From contig NZ_JAEMGS010000004.1 of the NCBI RefSeq assembly GCF_017309075.1, positions 1-64,000 on the forward strand: 64,000 nt of DNA, given 5' to 3'. Positions 18,099-26,817 of this stretch are shown here, piece after piece. Numbering within the stretch: the first letter of the stretch is position 1; each line of letters opens with the position of its first letter. The translations under genes and the position numbers were made by a program. Source of the stretch: Motiliproteus sp. SC1-56. Lineage in GTDB: Bacteria > Pseudomonadota > Gammaproteobacteria > Pseudomonadales > Balneatricaceae. The notes under the pieces are model-generated. The model saw nothing but the letters and a program-made list of their open reading frames with translations. It was not told where the DNA came from and did not search any database.

Positions 18099-18121
18099 CA
18101 GCGCTTTTTCGAGGGTATGCC

Positions 18122-19054
18122 ATGGGGCGAAAGCAGCAACAGCCGCCAGAGCATTTCTGGGCGCCAAGATGGTGGCCGGTCTGGGTCGGAGTCGGCCTGG
18201 GGCGGTTGCTGGCGCGCCTGCCCTTCGGCCTGCTGATGGGGCTCGGCACCCTGTTCGGACACCTCCTGTTCTGTCTGCTGCCCTCCCGGCGTCATATCGT
18301 GCGGGTGAACCTGCGCCTCTGTTTCCCCGAGCTTGCTGAGGCCGAGCGCGAAGCCTTGGTGCGGCGGGTGTTCGTGGCCAACGGCATCGGTTTTTTCGAA
18401 TCCCTGCTGGCCTGGTGGGGACCACGGCAAGCCATGGCGCGGCGGGTCCGTTTCGAGGGGCTGGAGCACCTGGAAGGGGCCCTGGCCGAGGGGCGGGGCG
18501 TGCTGCTGCTGGGGGCTCACTTCAGCACCCTGGAGTTGGGTGGCCTGTTCATGGCGGAGGTGGCGACTGTCAACGCCATGTACCGGCGTCACGACAATCC
18601 GCTGCTGGACCGGATCATCACCCAGGCACGCCAGCGCTTCTGTCCGCAGCCCATTGAACGCCGAGATATTCGTGGAGTGATCCGCACCCTGAAAAAGAAC
18701 CAGTGCGTCTGGTATGCCCCCGACCAGGACCTGGGCAAGCACGCCTCGGTTTTCGCCCCCTTCTTTGGCCAGCAGGCCGCGACCCTCACCGCCACCTCGC
18801 GTATGGCCCGGCTTAACAACTCTCCGGTTCTGATGCTGGCCCACTACCGCAATCCCGACAACCGAAGCTACACGGTGCGCCTCTCCCCGCCCCTGGAAGA
18901 CTTTCCCTCGGGCGACGACGTGGCCGATGCGGTGCGGGTCAATCAGGTGATCGAGGAAGCGATTCGCGTCCATCCCGAGCAATACCTCTGGCTGCATAAG
19001 CGCTTCAAGACACAGCCGGACGGGCGGCATAAATTGTATAAGGAGTTTGAATAA
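18122..19054 (+). CDS. lpxL: Lipid A biosynthesis late acyltransferase (LpxL/HtrB family)
   Basis: This 310-residue inner-membrane acyltransferase has an N-terminal hydrophobic segment (residues ~25-60) and the HX4(D/E) catalytic motif HFSTLE, followed by VWYAPDQDLG and FAPFFGQQAATLTATSRMA, all typical of LpxL/LpxM. These enzymes transfer a fatty acid from acyl-ACP to Kdo2-lipid IVA. Whether it acts as LpxL, LpxM or LpxP cannot be decided from sequence alone, so the symbol is provisional. The ATG at 18122 is the first that gives the family N-terminus. It lies divergent to msbA, its functional partner. Confidence 0.9.
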   Translation: MGRKQQQPPEHFWAPRWWPVWVGVGLGRLLARLPFGLLMGLGTLFGHLLFCLLPSRRHIVRVNLRLCFPELAEAEREALVRRVFVANGIGFFESLLAWWGPRQAMARRVRFEGLEHLEGALAEGRGVLLLGAHFSTLELGGLFMAEVATVNAMYRRHDNPLLDRIITQARQRFCPQPIERRDIRGVIRTLKKNQCVWYAPDQDLGKHASVFAPFFGQQAATLTATSRMARLNNSPVLMLAHYRNPDNRSYTVRLSPPLEDFPSGDDVADAVRVNQVIEEAIRVHPEQYLWLHKRFKTQPDGRHKLYKEFE

Positions 19055-19411
19055 AAAGTGTTTATAGGATGGTTGTTAATGTGGTTTGCCGAGGCTTGAC
19101 CGGTGTTTTCCCCTTCTTTGGCACTGGCGTTGAGCGTTGGTCGAGGTGGTGCGTCCTGCTGCCCATGCTGCGACTGAGTCTGTTGTTGGAGCATAATATC
19201 GCACCTCTTTTTTTGCGCTTATGGGCGCCATTCTGAACCCTCCCCAATATAAGAACCGCTCGAGGTTGGAAATTTCCGGCTCGGCGAGGGGGTAGTTCTG
19301 GCGGGGTAGGTTTGCTCTGTCACTATAAAACCGGGCTTGAAAGCGGAGGCATGATACGCTGCTGGCCGCCCGATGAGGATGTAAAACTTTTGAGTAGAAG
19401 GTGTCAGGAGC
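19055..19411 (+). other. Non-coding gap at the left edge of the AT-richer LPS segment
   Basis: This 357-base region has no supported gene. It is less GC-rich than the preceding 19 kb and the composition changes here. A TATAAA lies near 19324 but has no partner -35. GGCGGGGTAGG around 19299 resembles the ops/RfaH element only loosely and lacks its core. No terminator for the acyltransferase gene is obvious. Confidence 0.5.
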
Positions 19412-20548
19412 GTGAGTACCGAAGTTTCGATGATTAGATCATTGCATATTTTGCATACCGAAGCGCTCAAAGGACCTGGTGGGCAGACGTTACGGGTTTT
19501 GAATGAGGCGCAAGGTATGATGGCTAGAGGTCATAAAGTGACTTTGATCTGTCGCCCGAACACCTTTATATATCAAGACGCTTTACGGCGAGGGATTCCT
19601 TGCGTGGCGATGGCTCTGGATAGAAAGAGCTTTAGGACGGCCCGCAAGCTGCGCCGATGGTTGAGGGAGAATCCTGTCGACGTTATCAACACGCACAGCT
19701 CGGCCGACAGCTGGGTGGTTGCCATGGCGCAGTTGAGCTTTCGAAAGCGCAAGATTCCTGTGGTGCGGACCCGTCATACGCAGAGGTCAGTTGGCAGGAA
19801 TCTCAAGTCTCGCTGGCTCTATACTCGGGCAAGTCAGTTTATTGTTACTACAGGTGAAGGGGTTCGTTGTCGGTTGATTGAGGACAATGGGTTCGACCCT
19901 GACAGGATTCGCTCTTTCCCTTCAGGGGTTGACCACCAGTTATTTTGTCCAGGTGATAGCGAGGTGGCGCGTCGGAACCTGGGGCTGCCTGTGGACAAAA
20001 CCATTGTTGGCATGGTCGCCCTCTTCTCGCCCGAGAAGGGGTATGAGGACCTGATCCGTGCAGCTGGGCGTTTGGAAAATCAGAACCTGCACTGGGTGCT
20101 GGTCGGCGATGAGAACCGGGATGGCAGCTACCGAGAGAAGCTCAAACAGCTTGCCCGAGAGGAAGGCGTGGACGAGCAGGTCACTTTCGCTGGCTTTCAG
20201 AGCGACGTGGCGCCTTGGTTTCAGAGCATGGATATTTTCTGTTTGCCTACCTTTGCTAAAGAAGGGGTGCCGCAAGTTATTCTCCAAGCGATGCTTTGCA
20301 GGCTTCCGGTCATCACGACAGGCGTGGGCAGTATTCTTGACGCGGTTGAAGACAAAGTGACAGGGCTGGTGGTGCAACCGCGAGATCCAGTAGCCCTCGC
20401 CGACGCGATAGAAACGCTAACAAAGGACATCCGGCTACGAGAGGCTCTAGCTGAGCATGGGCATCGTAAAGGACTTAGCCATTTTACTCTGGAGTCCATG
20501 CTTGACGGGATGGAAGGGGTTTTTCAGAAGGTGGTTGAGTCCTTCTAG
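19412..20548 (+). CDS. Glycosyltransferase family 4, LPS core/outer core
   Basis: This GT-B fold enzyme has 378 residues. The N-terminal half has HTEALKGPGGQTLRVLNEAQ and the C-terminal half the GT4 signature (GMVALFSPEKGYEDLIRAA; FCLPTFAKEGVPQVILQAM with the Glu-rich donor loop). It probably adds a sugar to LPS core on the cytoplasmic face; donor and acceptor are unknown. GTG at 19412 has AGAAGGTG eight bases upstream; ATG at 19430 (MIRSLHILHTE) is an alternative. Codon and base composition are more AT-rich than in the flanking heptose genes. Its 3' end overlaps the convergent membrane gene by four bases. Confidence 0.85.
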   Translation: MSTEVSMIRSLHILHTEALKGPGGQTLRVLNEAQGMMARGHKVTLICRPNTFIYQDALRRGIPCVAMALDRKSFRTARKLRRWLRENPVDVINTHSSADSWVVAMAQLSFRKRKIPVVRTRHTQRSVGRNLKSRWLYTRASQFIVTTGEGVRCRLIEDNGFDPDRIRSFPSGVDHQLFCPGDSEVARRNLGLPVDKTIVGMVALFSPEKGYEDLIRAAGRLENQNLHWVLVGDENRDGSYREKLKQLAREEGVDEQVTFAGFQSDVAPWFQSMDIFCLPTFAKEGVPQVILQAMLCRLPVITTGVGSILDAVEDKVTGLVVQPRDPVALADAIETLTKDIRLREALAEHGHRKGLSHFTLESMLDGMEGVFQKVVESF

Positions 20549-21279
20549 CTTGGCTGCGGTTGAGTAACACCTGAAGCTTTGTGTAGTTGGCGATACAGGT
20601 TCATAAGATAGAGCATCAGGAAGAGCGCTAGGCAAAACTCTTTGGTTTCGCCTTTGGCAATGTCGAGAAGGTAGGGCATTTGGGCGCCCGTCGCTTCTAC
20701 CGCTTTGCTGGGAAGGGTGACGAAGACTGCGACAAGCGAGGTAGGAATACAGATTCGTGTTGGCCAAATCCAGCCAAAAATGCTGCTGCTGCTAAAATCC
20801 GCCGGCTTGTTCCTAGCCCATAGCAGTGGCGCCAGTATGCCGCCAACAAAAGCGGCTAGGGTCAGGAGAGCGCGGGGCAGGTTGTCCAGTAAGCCTTCCA
20901 GTACAGGGTCGTTATGCAGGTTGAACTCGCCCTGTTCATTACGCTGAGCAATGGCCTCAGGGGTCGCATAGCCGAGCCAGTGCTGCCCCCAGCTTGCTTC
21001 TTCTCCTGCGAAATATAGGCAGCCTAGGGCCATTATCAGAGTGAAGGTGCCGAACAGGTTAGCACGCACGTGTTCACGCAATGTAAAGCAGCGAATGGCG
21101 TAGTAAACAGCGAATACTAAAAAAACCACGGTTAGGGTTTCGGTGACACCAAGTTCTCCGCGCATCCACTTGTGATAAACCTCTTCACCGGCGGCTTTGG
21201 CACCGATTTGCGCAGCGATGATGGCGATGGGGAGTCCTAGCCAGAGCCAAGGGGAGATTGAGCGATTCGAGCTAGTCAT
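20545..21279 (-). CDS. Uncharacterised multi-pass membrane protein with GEE-SWGQ motif
   Basis: This 244-residue protein has about six hydrophobic segments. Between two of them lie GEEASWGQHW (residues 92-101) and NEQGEFNLHN (114-123), a pair of polar, Trp/His/Glu-rich motifs. I recognise this arrangement from uncharacterised membrane proteins but know no assigned function. Such conserved polar residues within a membrane protein suggest an enzyme active site (inference). The ATG at 21279 is chosen because the frame further upstream lies inside the next glycosyltransferase gene. It sits in an LPS glycosyltransferase cluster and is AT-richer than the chromosome around it. Confidence 0.75.
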   Translation of the reverse strand: MTSSNRSISPWLWLGLPIAIIAAQIGAKAAGEEVYHKWMRGELGVTETLTVVFLVFAVYYAIRCFTLREHVRANLFGTFTLIMALGCLYFAGEEASWGQHWLGYATPEAIAQRNEQGEFNLHNDPVLEGLLDNLPRALLTLAAFVGGILAPLLWARNKPADFSSSSIFGWIWPTRICIPTSLVAVFVTLPSKAVEATGAQMPYLLDIAKGETKEFCLALFLMLYLMNLYRQLHKASGVTQPQPS

Positions 21280-21292
21280 GAATTGTGAGTCT

Positions 21293-22402
21293 TTAGCCTT
21301 GAGGTGCTGGCTGGTCAGCCAGTTTTTCCCATAAATGAACGACGTTTTCCACCAGAAAGGGCCGATAGTTCCGTTCGCTGATCTCTGGCGCCATGCGTTC
21401 CACAGCGGTGATCCTTTCCGCGAAAGCGCCGGTATCGCCGAGGGGCACAAGGTAATCCAGCATTCCCGCCGCTTCAAGCACTTCTTTCGGGCCTGACTTG
21501 CAGTTCATGGCAACGACCGGTGTTTCCAGGACCAGTGATTCGCACAGAGAAACGGGCATCCCTTCTCTTTCGGATGTCATCAGAAGTGCTGTCGCATTTT
21601 TGATGTATTTGTACGGGTTTTTAATATGTCCGGTGAAATAAACCTGGCTTTCTAGCCCTCGTTCTTTGACGTCCGCTTTTATTTCTTCAAGGAGGTCTTC
21701 GTCGCCACCCCCGACAAGAATAAGAGGCGTTTTGGTCCCGGAACGTTGATACGCCTCGATCAACCAGTCAAAACGTTTCTGCCGGGATAGGCGGGCAACG
21801 GAGACAAAGTAGCGATCCAGGTCTATTTCGCGCGGCTCGTCGGCCTGCTCAAGCATCATGGAACGGTTGACCGGGTTGATGATGGATCGAATGCTTTTGG
21901 GTACCGGCGCACCAGCTACGGAATGGTAGGCGTCCATTACGCCCGATGAGACGCAGACTAAATTTTTGCCTTCCTGGCGCCTTTTCAGCCGCTTCATGCG
22001 CCCTTTTGGGCACCAAGTGATGCGGTCGCTATGGATCCAAAGGTAAAGATTGATGCGCTCGTCATCGATATTCTGCACGATGGATTGAGTGGACGAGACC
22101 ACCACGTCCGGATTGGCTTTCAAGAGCGCCTTTTGCAGTCTTTTCCCCTGGAAATAATGCCGGAATCGCTTGGGTGTGAATCTTCCAGAAGAGAACTCCA
22201 GGCTTTTTAAAGTGACATTCTCGGGCAGGTCGTGATAGGCGCCTCCCTCCAATAGCCAAAGCTCTACCCGGTGGCCTCTTTCGGCCAGCCCTTCGGTTAT
22301 GGTGATGTTGATCCGCCCGATCCCGCCTTTATCGATTCGATTGGCCAGAAAAATAAAGTGCAGGGGAGAGGCCGCAGGCTTGCTTGGATTGGAGTTATGC
22401 AT
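21293..22402 (-). CDS. Glycosyltransferase family 4, LPS core/outer core
   Basis: This GT-B enzyme of 369 residues has an N-terminal glycine-rich acceptor loop (NRIDKGGIGRINITITEGLA) and a C-terminal nucleotide-sugar half with SVARLSRQKRFDWLIEAYQ and TSEREGMPVSLCESLVLETPVVA, the E-x7-E type motif of GT4. It is predicted to be cytoplasmic and to act on LPS core. Composition is AT-richer than the heptose genes. The neighbours on the same strand (membrane protein, acyltransferase, sugar kinase) suggest one outer-core assembly unit. Confidence 0.86.
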   Translation of the reverse strand: MHNSNPSKPAASPLHFIFLANRIDKGGIGRINITITEGLAERGHRVELWLLEGGAYHDLPENVTLKSLEFSSGRFTPKRFRHYFQGKRLQKALLKANPDVVVSSTQSIVQNIDDERINLYLWIHSDRITWCPKGRMKRLKRRQEGKNLVCVSSGVMDAYHSVAGAPVPKSIRSIINPVNRSMMLEQADEPREIDLDRYFVSVARLSRQKRFDWLIEAYQRSGTKTPLILVGGGDEDLLEEIKADVKERGLESQVYFTGHIKNPYKYIKNATALLMTSEREGMPVSLCESLVLETPVVAMNCKSGPKEVLEAAGMLDYLVPLGDTGAFAERITAVERMAPEISERNYRPFLVENVVHLWEKLADQPAPQG

Positions 22403-22424
22403 TTGGTTAGGAATAATCGTTGGG

Positions 22425-23033
22425 TTAGTCAGCTTTTGAAGCGTTGTTTAGCATTTCAGTCACTCGGTCCGGATCAAGGTTCACCCAGTCTTGCCCCAAA
22501 AACTCAAAGTCGTCGTCAATATCTCGCTCGCTTATTTTCCTGGCAGGCACGCCACCATAAACGGCGTAGGGCTCAACATCCCGCGTGACGACCGCACCCG
22601 CAGCGATAACCGCCCCGGTCCCTATTTTGACGCCGTTTAGTATAACCGCTCGCGCTCCGACCCAGACGTCATGACCAATCGACGGTGGTGGCCCGTTGGC
22701 ACTCACCGTTGGGTGTTTGGCGATGTAGTCTGGGTGGTTGTAGACCGCGGGAGAGGTGGTCAGAAAGCGGGTCGGGTGGTCTGTGCCCCCTATAAGGCAG
22801 TCGTACGAGATGGAGCAGTAGCGGCCGATCTGCGCCTGAAAGATGCGGGTACCCGGGTTGACGTAGGTATGGGCTCCGATGCTGACGTTTTTTCCGATCT
22901 GGACGTTCTCCTTGATAGCCGCGCCGGGCTCAATACGGCATTTTCGGGACACACGGGCGGATCTAATTGTGACCCCCGGAAATCTTCGGCGCAATTGGTA
23001 TAGTTTTATCCTCTCTTTAATGGTGATCAGCAT
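22425..23033 (-). CDS. Hexapeptide-repeat O-acetyltransferase (left-handed beta-helix)
   Basis: This 202-residue protein has a series of hexapeptide repeats ([40 protein letters not shown]) and the loop [12 protein letters not shown] with the catalytic-type His, as in the CatB/NodL-like acetyltransferases. The C-terminal [10 protein letters not shown] is characteristic. It probably O-acetylates an LPS sugar. The ATG at 23033 overlaps the stop of the upstream kinase gene by seven bases (ATGCTGA); the frame is open 36 bases further upstream, within the kinase gene. Confidence 0.85.
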   Translation of the reverse strand: MLITIKERIKLYQLRRRFPGVTIRSARVSRKCRIEPGAAIKENVQIGKNVSIGAHTYVNPGTRIFQAQIGRYCSISYDCLIGGTDHPTRFLTTSPAVYNHPDYIAKHPTVSANGPPPSIGHDVWVGARAVILNGVKIGTGAVIAAGAVVTRDVEPYAVYGGVPARKISERDIDDDFEFLGQDWVNLDPDRVTEMLNNASKAD

Positions 23034-23722
23034 GAGGTTTGCAAAACCCTGTTGTTGAAGGCAGGCCATTCGGCTTCGGTACCACCGTGGCCAAAAAAAC
23101 GTTTTTTAAACAGCGCATGATTTTTCAGAAATCGCTCCTGGGCTTTTTCCGGCGCACGGGGGTAGTGCTTCACCTCAGTGTCGATCCAGTAGAGTTCGCC
23201 CTGTGCGCTTCGCATAAGGTTGCCGAAGTGGAAGTCTCGAAACAGAACGCCTTGTGCCATCATCATTGCTAATTCATCGGCTGTCTGGTCCAGCAGTGTC
23301 TGCCGGTCGGTGGCGGCGGGGTGATGGCGCAGGTAGTCGCTTAGCGATATAGCACCGTCCAGGTACTCCAGGTAGAGCAGGGAGCGGTATTTGGCGCTCG
23401 GGTTTAGTGGCAGTGCGCGGGCCAGCACCGCCGGTGTTTTCAGCCCGCAGCTGGTCAGTAATTCGGCGCCTCGGGATTCCTTGTCCGCCGGGGTCAGTCC
23501 GGCCAGTTTGGCCAGGTTGTCGACCCAGCGATTGCGCCGGAGCGGGGCCTTTACGATAAAGCGGCGACTGGGGTCGACGAAAATATCGGAGGTGCTGTGC
23601 TCCAGCGTCAGCTGCTCAAACGCGCCGTCAAGCAGCGCTTGAGCAGCTGAAGGTTTATCGATGAAGAGCATGTGCCAGCGGTGGTAACCGTTGGGAAGGC
23701 GGATTTTGGCCAGTCGTAACAT
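23027..23722 (-). CDS. LPS-associated sugar kinase, Kdo/WaaP family
   Basis: This 231-residue protein-kinase-like fold enzyme has [15 protein letters not shown] (catalytic loop with Asp and Asn) and LYWIDTE (metal-binding Asp), the residues used by the Kdo/WaaP kinase family to phosphorylate LPS inner-core sugars. It is shorter than WaaP (about 265 residues) and the exact substrate (heptose or Kdo) is open. A second family member, kdkA, lies at 29159, so this one more likely acts on heptose (inference). It overlaps the acetyltransferase gene downstream and is four bases from the waaG-like gene upstream. Confidence 0.82.
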   Translation of the reverse strand: MLRLAKIRLPNGYHRWHMLFIDKPSAAQALLDGAFEQLTLEHSTSDIFVDPSRRFIVKAPLRRNRWVDNLAKLAGLTPADKESRGAELLTSCGLKTPAVLARALPLNPSAKYRSLLYLEYLDGAISLSDYLRHHPAATDRQTLLDQTADELAMMMAQGVLFRDFHFGNLMRSAQGELYWIDTEVKHYPRAPEKAQERFLKNHALFKKRFFGHGGTEAEWPAFNNRVLQTSC

Positions 23723-23726
23723 CGGG

Positions 23727-24851
23727 TCAGGCGCCCCGCTTTTCGAGGGCGACCTTCAGGAGGGCCTCGGTGTTGCGCTGCATGACCTGTTCAACGGCGA
23801 GCGCCTCGACCTGCTGGCAGCAGCGTTCGTGCAAGCGGCTCCCGGTCTGTTTCTGCCAGTGAATCATTGCCTCGCCCCAGTGCTCCGGCGGGGCCTCGGC
23901 ATCTAGGACGCTGGCAACCTCGGAATGGACCACTTCGCTGGCACCGCACTGGCGGCTGGTAATCACCGGCACGCCGCTGGCCAGCGCCTCAATCACGCTG
24001 TAACCGAAGGGCTCGTAGCGAGTGGGTAAGACATAGCAATCGGCAGCCGCGTAGCAGACCTCAGGGTCGCGTCGCCCCCCCAGAAACGAGACGTGGCGCT
24101 CGATATTCAGGCTCCTGGCGAGGGCTTCATACTCGCCTTGATTGCTGTCGTAGCCCACTATCGCCAAGTGGCTGTCGGGGTGCGGTTGCAGTGCGCTGGC
24201 AAAGGCCTTCAGAGCGATATCCAGCCCCTTCCGTTGGTAACCGGACCCGAGGAAAAGGTAAAGGAAAGTGCTGCTCTTCAAGCCCAACTTCTCGCGCAGG
24301 GCGCCCGCGGCATCCCGGTGCTGTTCGCGGTTGAACCGGGATGTGTCCACTGCGTTGTGGATCACTGTGATTTGATCGGCGGGCACCTGGTAGTCCTTAA
24401 CCAGCTCGCGCTTGGTTTTTTCCGAGTTGGCCACCACATGCCGATAGGCCCCAGGTTTAAGTGCCTTGGCTTCAATGCGGCGAGTGACGATGTCTTTTAA
24501 CCGGTGTTTCTCCTTGCCGTAGGTGCTGAGCTGGAAGCTTTTGTGGGTGCCGCCGCCGATGCGGATCAGGTCATGGCTCCAGGTCTTGCCCAGGCCATAG
24601 ACAAGGTCGTACTCATGGTGGCGCAAGTGGTTTTCCACCGCTTTGGCGAAGCGCCACATCCGCATTGCTTTGCCGATGGCGAAAGACTTGAGCGCCACAA
24701 ATCGAACGCCGGGTGCAGGCGCTGCTTCATGGCTTCGACAGATAATCGTCACCTCATGGCCCTGGTTGACTAAGTAGGGGGCCAGTTGGTTGATGAATAG
24801 CTCGGTACCGCCAGCGTAGGCATGGCGCATGTGGACCAGGGCGATCTTCAC
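23727..24851 (-). CDS. Glycosyltransferase family 4, WaaG-like core glucosyltransferase
   Basis: This 374-residue GT-B enzyme resembles WaaG (LPS glucosyltransferase I) in order of motifs: an N-terminal AGGTELFINQLAPYL, YGLGKTW, HVVANSEKTKRELV, GSGYQRKGLDIALKAF and LPTRYEPFGYSVIEALASG. WaaG adds the first outer-core hexose to heptose II. Its overlap of four bases with the waaE-like gene and its place next to a Kdo/WaaP kinase mirror known waa clusters. WaaG is favoured but other core transferases of this family cannot be excluded. Confidence 0.82.
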   Translation of the reverse strand: MKIALVHMRHAYAGGTELFINQLAPYLVNQGHEVTIICRSHEAAPAPGVRFVALKSFAIGKAMRMWRFAKAVENHLRHHEYDLVYGLGKTWSHDLIRIGGGTHKSFQLSTYGKEKHRLKDIVTRRIEAKALKPGAYRHVVANSEKTKRELVKDYQVPADQITVIHNAVDTSRFNREQHRDAAGALREKLGLKSSTFLYLFLGSGYQRKGLDIALKAFASALQPHPDSHLAIVGYDSNQGEYEALARSLNIERHVSFLGGRRDPEVCYAAADCYVLPTRYEPFGYSVIEALASGVPVITSRQCGASEVVHSEVASVLDAEAPPEHWGEAMIHWQKQTGSRLHERCCQQVEALAVEQVMQRNTEALLKVALEKRGA

Positions 24852-25654
24852 GGCTGCTTCTCCCCTTGTTGCTTTTCCTGTTGCTGCAGGGCCCAGAGGG
24901 CGGCGTATTTGTTGAACACGTACTGGCTGGCCAGGATGGCCAGCAGAAAGCCATGCTTGCCGTCGAGAAAGCCCCTCTGGAACAGGTACTTGCGGATAAA
25001 GCAGGCGAAGGCGTGGAGCAGAGCGGTGGTCAGCCCGCTGCGCTTGCCCCGGGCGTGGCGGGCCCGGGCCCAGTCGGCGGCGTAGCGCACCGACTTGGTG
25101 ACGAAGGGCTGGAACTCGGTGCAGGTGTAGTGGAGCAGGTCCCCCGCGAGCACCTCGGTCTTGCCTGCGGGGCAGTCGAGCTGCTCGTGGACCTGCGCGT
25201 CGTTGTAATGGTAGCGATCGCGGCGGTAGAGCCGGGCCACCCGGTCCGGGTACCAGCCGGAGTGGCGGATGAAGCGGCCGAAGAAGTAGCTGCTGCGGTT
25301 GACCGCGTAGACCTGTTCAGGATCGTTATTGGCCAGGGCCTGCTCGATGCTGGCCCGTAGCTGGGGCGTGACGCGTTCGTCGGCGTCGATCATCAGGATC
25401 CATTCGCTGGTGGCTGCCTCCTGGGCCCGTTGGCGCTGGCGGCCAAAGCCCGCCCAGGGGCCGGAGGTTTCTACGCGCGCGCCCAGCTCGGTGGCGATCT
25501 GCTGGGTGCCGTCGTCGCTGCCGCTGTCAAAAATCAGCACCTCGTCGGCCCAGCGCACGCTCTCGATGCAGGCGCGGATGTTGGCCGCTTCGTTCTGGCT
25601 GAGGATGACGGCGGACAGGGTTGGCTTGTCGGTGTCGGCGTCGGTATCGGTCAT
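24848..25654 (-). CDS. waaE: Glycosyltransferase family 2, WaaE/KdtX-like
   Basis: This 268-residue GT-A enzyme has the N-terminal SAVILSQNEAANIRACIESV, the DxD-type motif ILMIDADERV, and the acceptor-side segment YPDRVARLYRRDRYHYND. Length, the C-terminal LHAFACFIRKYLFQRGF amphipathic stretch and its position beside waaA match WaaE/KdtX, which adds glucose to heptose I of the inner core. Four-base overlaps on both sides show it is inside an operon. The symbol is given by similarity. Confidence 0.83.
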   Translation of the reverse strand: MTDTDADTDKPTLSAVILSQNEAANIRACIESVRWADEVLIFDSGSDDGTQQIATELGARVETSGPWAGFGRQRQRAQEAATSEWILMIDADERVTPQLRASIEQALANNDPEQVYAVNRSSYFFGRFIRHSGWYPDRVARLYRRDRYHYNDAQVHEQLDCPAGKTEVLAGDLLHYTCTEFQPFVTKSVRYAADWARARHARGKRSGLTTALLHAFACFIRKYLFQRGFLDGKHGFLLAILASQYVFNKYAALWALQQQEKQQGEKQP

Positions 25655-26691
25655 CGGTTCTCGGTCAGCTCCCGGTAAAGGGCCGTGTAGCGGTCGGCGA
25701 TGGCGGAGGGGCTGTAAGCGGGCAGGCGTCGGGCGCCCTCGGCTGCCAGATGCCGAGCATAGTCCGGGTCCCTGTAGAGGGTCTCAATGGCCTCGGCAAG
25801 GGCGCTGGCGTCGGCCGGCGGCACCAGCAGGCCATTGGCTTGGTGCTCGACGATATCGGGAATGCCGTCGACCCGGCTGGCGACGATGGGCACCCGGTAC
25901 TCCATCACGTCGAACAGCACCGAGCCCAGCCCCTCCTCCAGTGAGGGAAAGGCGAACAGGTCCAGGGCGGCAAGGTAGTCCCCGACGTTGCTTTTAAAAC
26001 CGAGGAACTCGACGTTGTCGAGCCCCTCGGCCTCGGCCTTGAGCATCGCTTCGTCCCGTCCCTGGCCCAGAAACAGAAAGTGCAATTCCGGGCAGCGGGG
26101 GGCGAGCTGGCGGGCCGCCTCGATTAGGTGGCGCTGCCCCTTGTGCTTGTTGACCAGCGCGCCGATGTGGCCGACCAGGAACTTGCCCGGGTAGCGTTGG
26201 CGAATCGCCGCGGCTGCCTCGGGGTCGTGGTCGAGGTGGGCGCACATGCTGGGAATCACCCGCGTGGTCAGGGCCGGATCATAGGCGTGCAAACCGGTTT
26301 CGATGGCGCGGGAGAGCGCCACCACGCAGGATGAACGGCGGTAGGCCAGGCGGGTGCTGGCGCGCGTCTTCAGCGGGTTGGGCACGCGCCGGGTAATCAG
26401 GTAGGGGGCGCCGCCCAGGGCGTTCTCCAGCAGGCACCAGTGCACCGCACGGCCATCGTGGGCGTGGAGTAAATCGACTCCGCGCCGTCCCAGGCGGTGT
26501 CCGCCAAGGGGGGAGTTGGCAGTGTGAAAACGCAGGTTATCCACATCGGCCAGGTGCTCGCGCAGGGGCGAGGTCGCGCGGCAGACCAGTGCCTGGGTAA
26601 AACCGCGTGCGGCCAGCTCGCGAATCAGCAGGCCGGTCTGGCGCTCGCCGCCGCGAAAGCCTTTCGAGAGATTGACATGGCAGATGTGCAT
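25651..26691 (-). CDS. Glycosyltransferase family 4
   Basis: This 346-residue GT-B enzyme starts MHICHVNLSKGFRGGERQTG, with the conserved glycine-rich loop, and carries HIGALVNKHKGQRHLIEAA and FPSLEEGLGSVLFDVMEYRVP in the donor half. It should act on LPS core; sugar specificity is unknown. The ATG at 26691 is chosen because the family N-terminus begins there; the frame upstream to 26784 is a low-complexity extension through a non-coding hairpin region. Its stop overlaps the waaE-like start by four bases. Confidence 0.86.
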   Translation of the reverse strand: MHICHVNLSKGFRGGERQTGLLIRELAARGFTQALVCRATSPLREHLADVDNLRFHTANSPLGGHRLGRRGVDLLHAHDGRAVHWCLLENALGGAPYLITRRVPNPLKTRASTRLAYRRSSCVVALSRAIETGLHAYDPALTTRVIPSMCAHLDHDPEAAAAIRQRYPGKFLVGHIGALVNKHKGQRHLIEAARQLAPRCPELHFLFLGQGRDEAMLKAEAEGLDNVEFLGFKSNVGDYLAALDLFAFPSLEEGLGSVLFDVMEYRVPIVASRVDGIPDIVEHQANGLLVPPADASALAEAIETLYRDPDYARHLAAEGARRLPAYSPSAIADRYTALYRELTENR

Positions 26692-26817
26692 GGGGCGTGG
26701 TTGTCCGCGATTATTCGCAAATAGCCCGCCGGCAGGCTGGCCGTGGCGGCCCCGCCTAATCGGACGGGGCCGAAAAAAGAGCATGGTATCACGCTCGCCG
26801 CCCGCGCTGTAGCGGGC

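Noticed and set aside
17186-18121. Long N-terminal extension of the lipid A acyltransferase frame
   Set aside because: The extension is antisense to msbA and lacks family similarity; the family N-terminus begins at the ATG at 18122.
19295-19315. Possible ops/JUMPstart (RfaH) element before the glycosyltransferase segment
   Set aside because: The sequence GGCGGGGTAGG resembles the GGCGGTAGC core only partly and the downstream hairpin context is absent.
26735-26785. Hairpin downstream of waaA as an intrinsic terminator
   Set aside because: On the minus strand the T run comes before the stem, not after it, and the following glycosyltransferase gene reads in the same direction.
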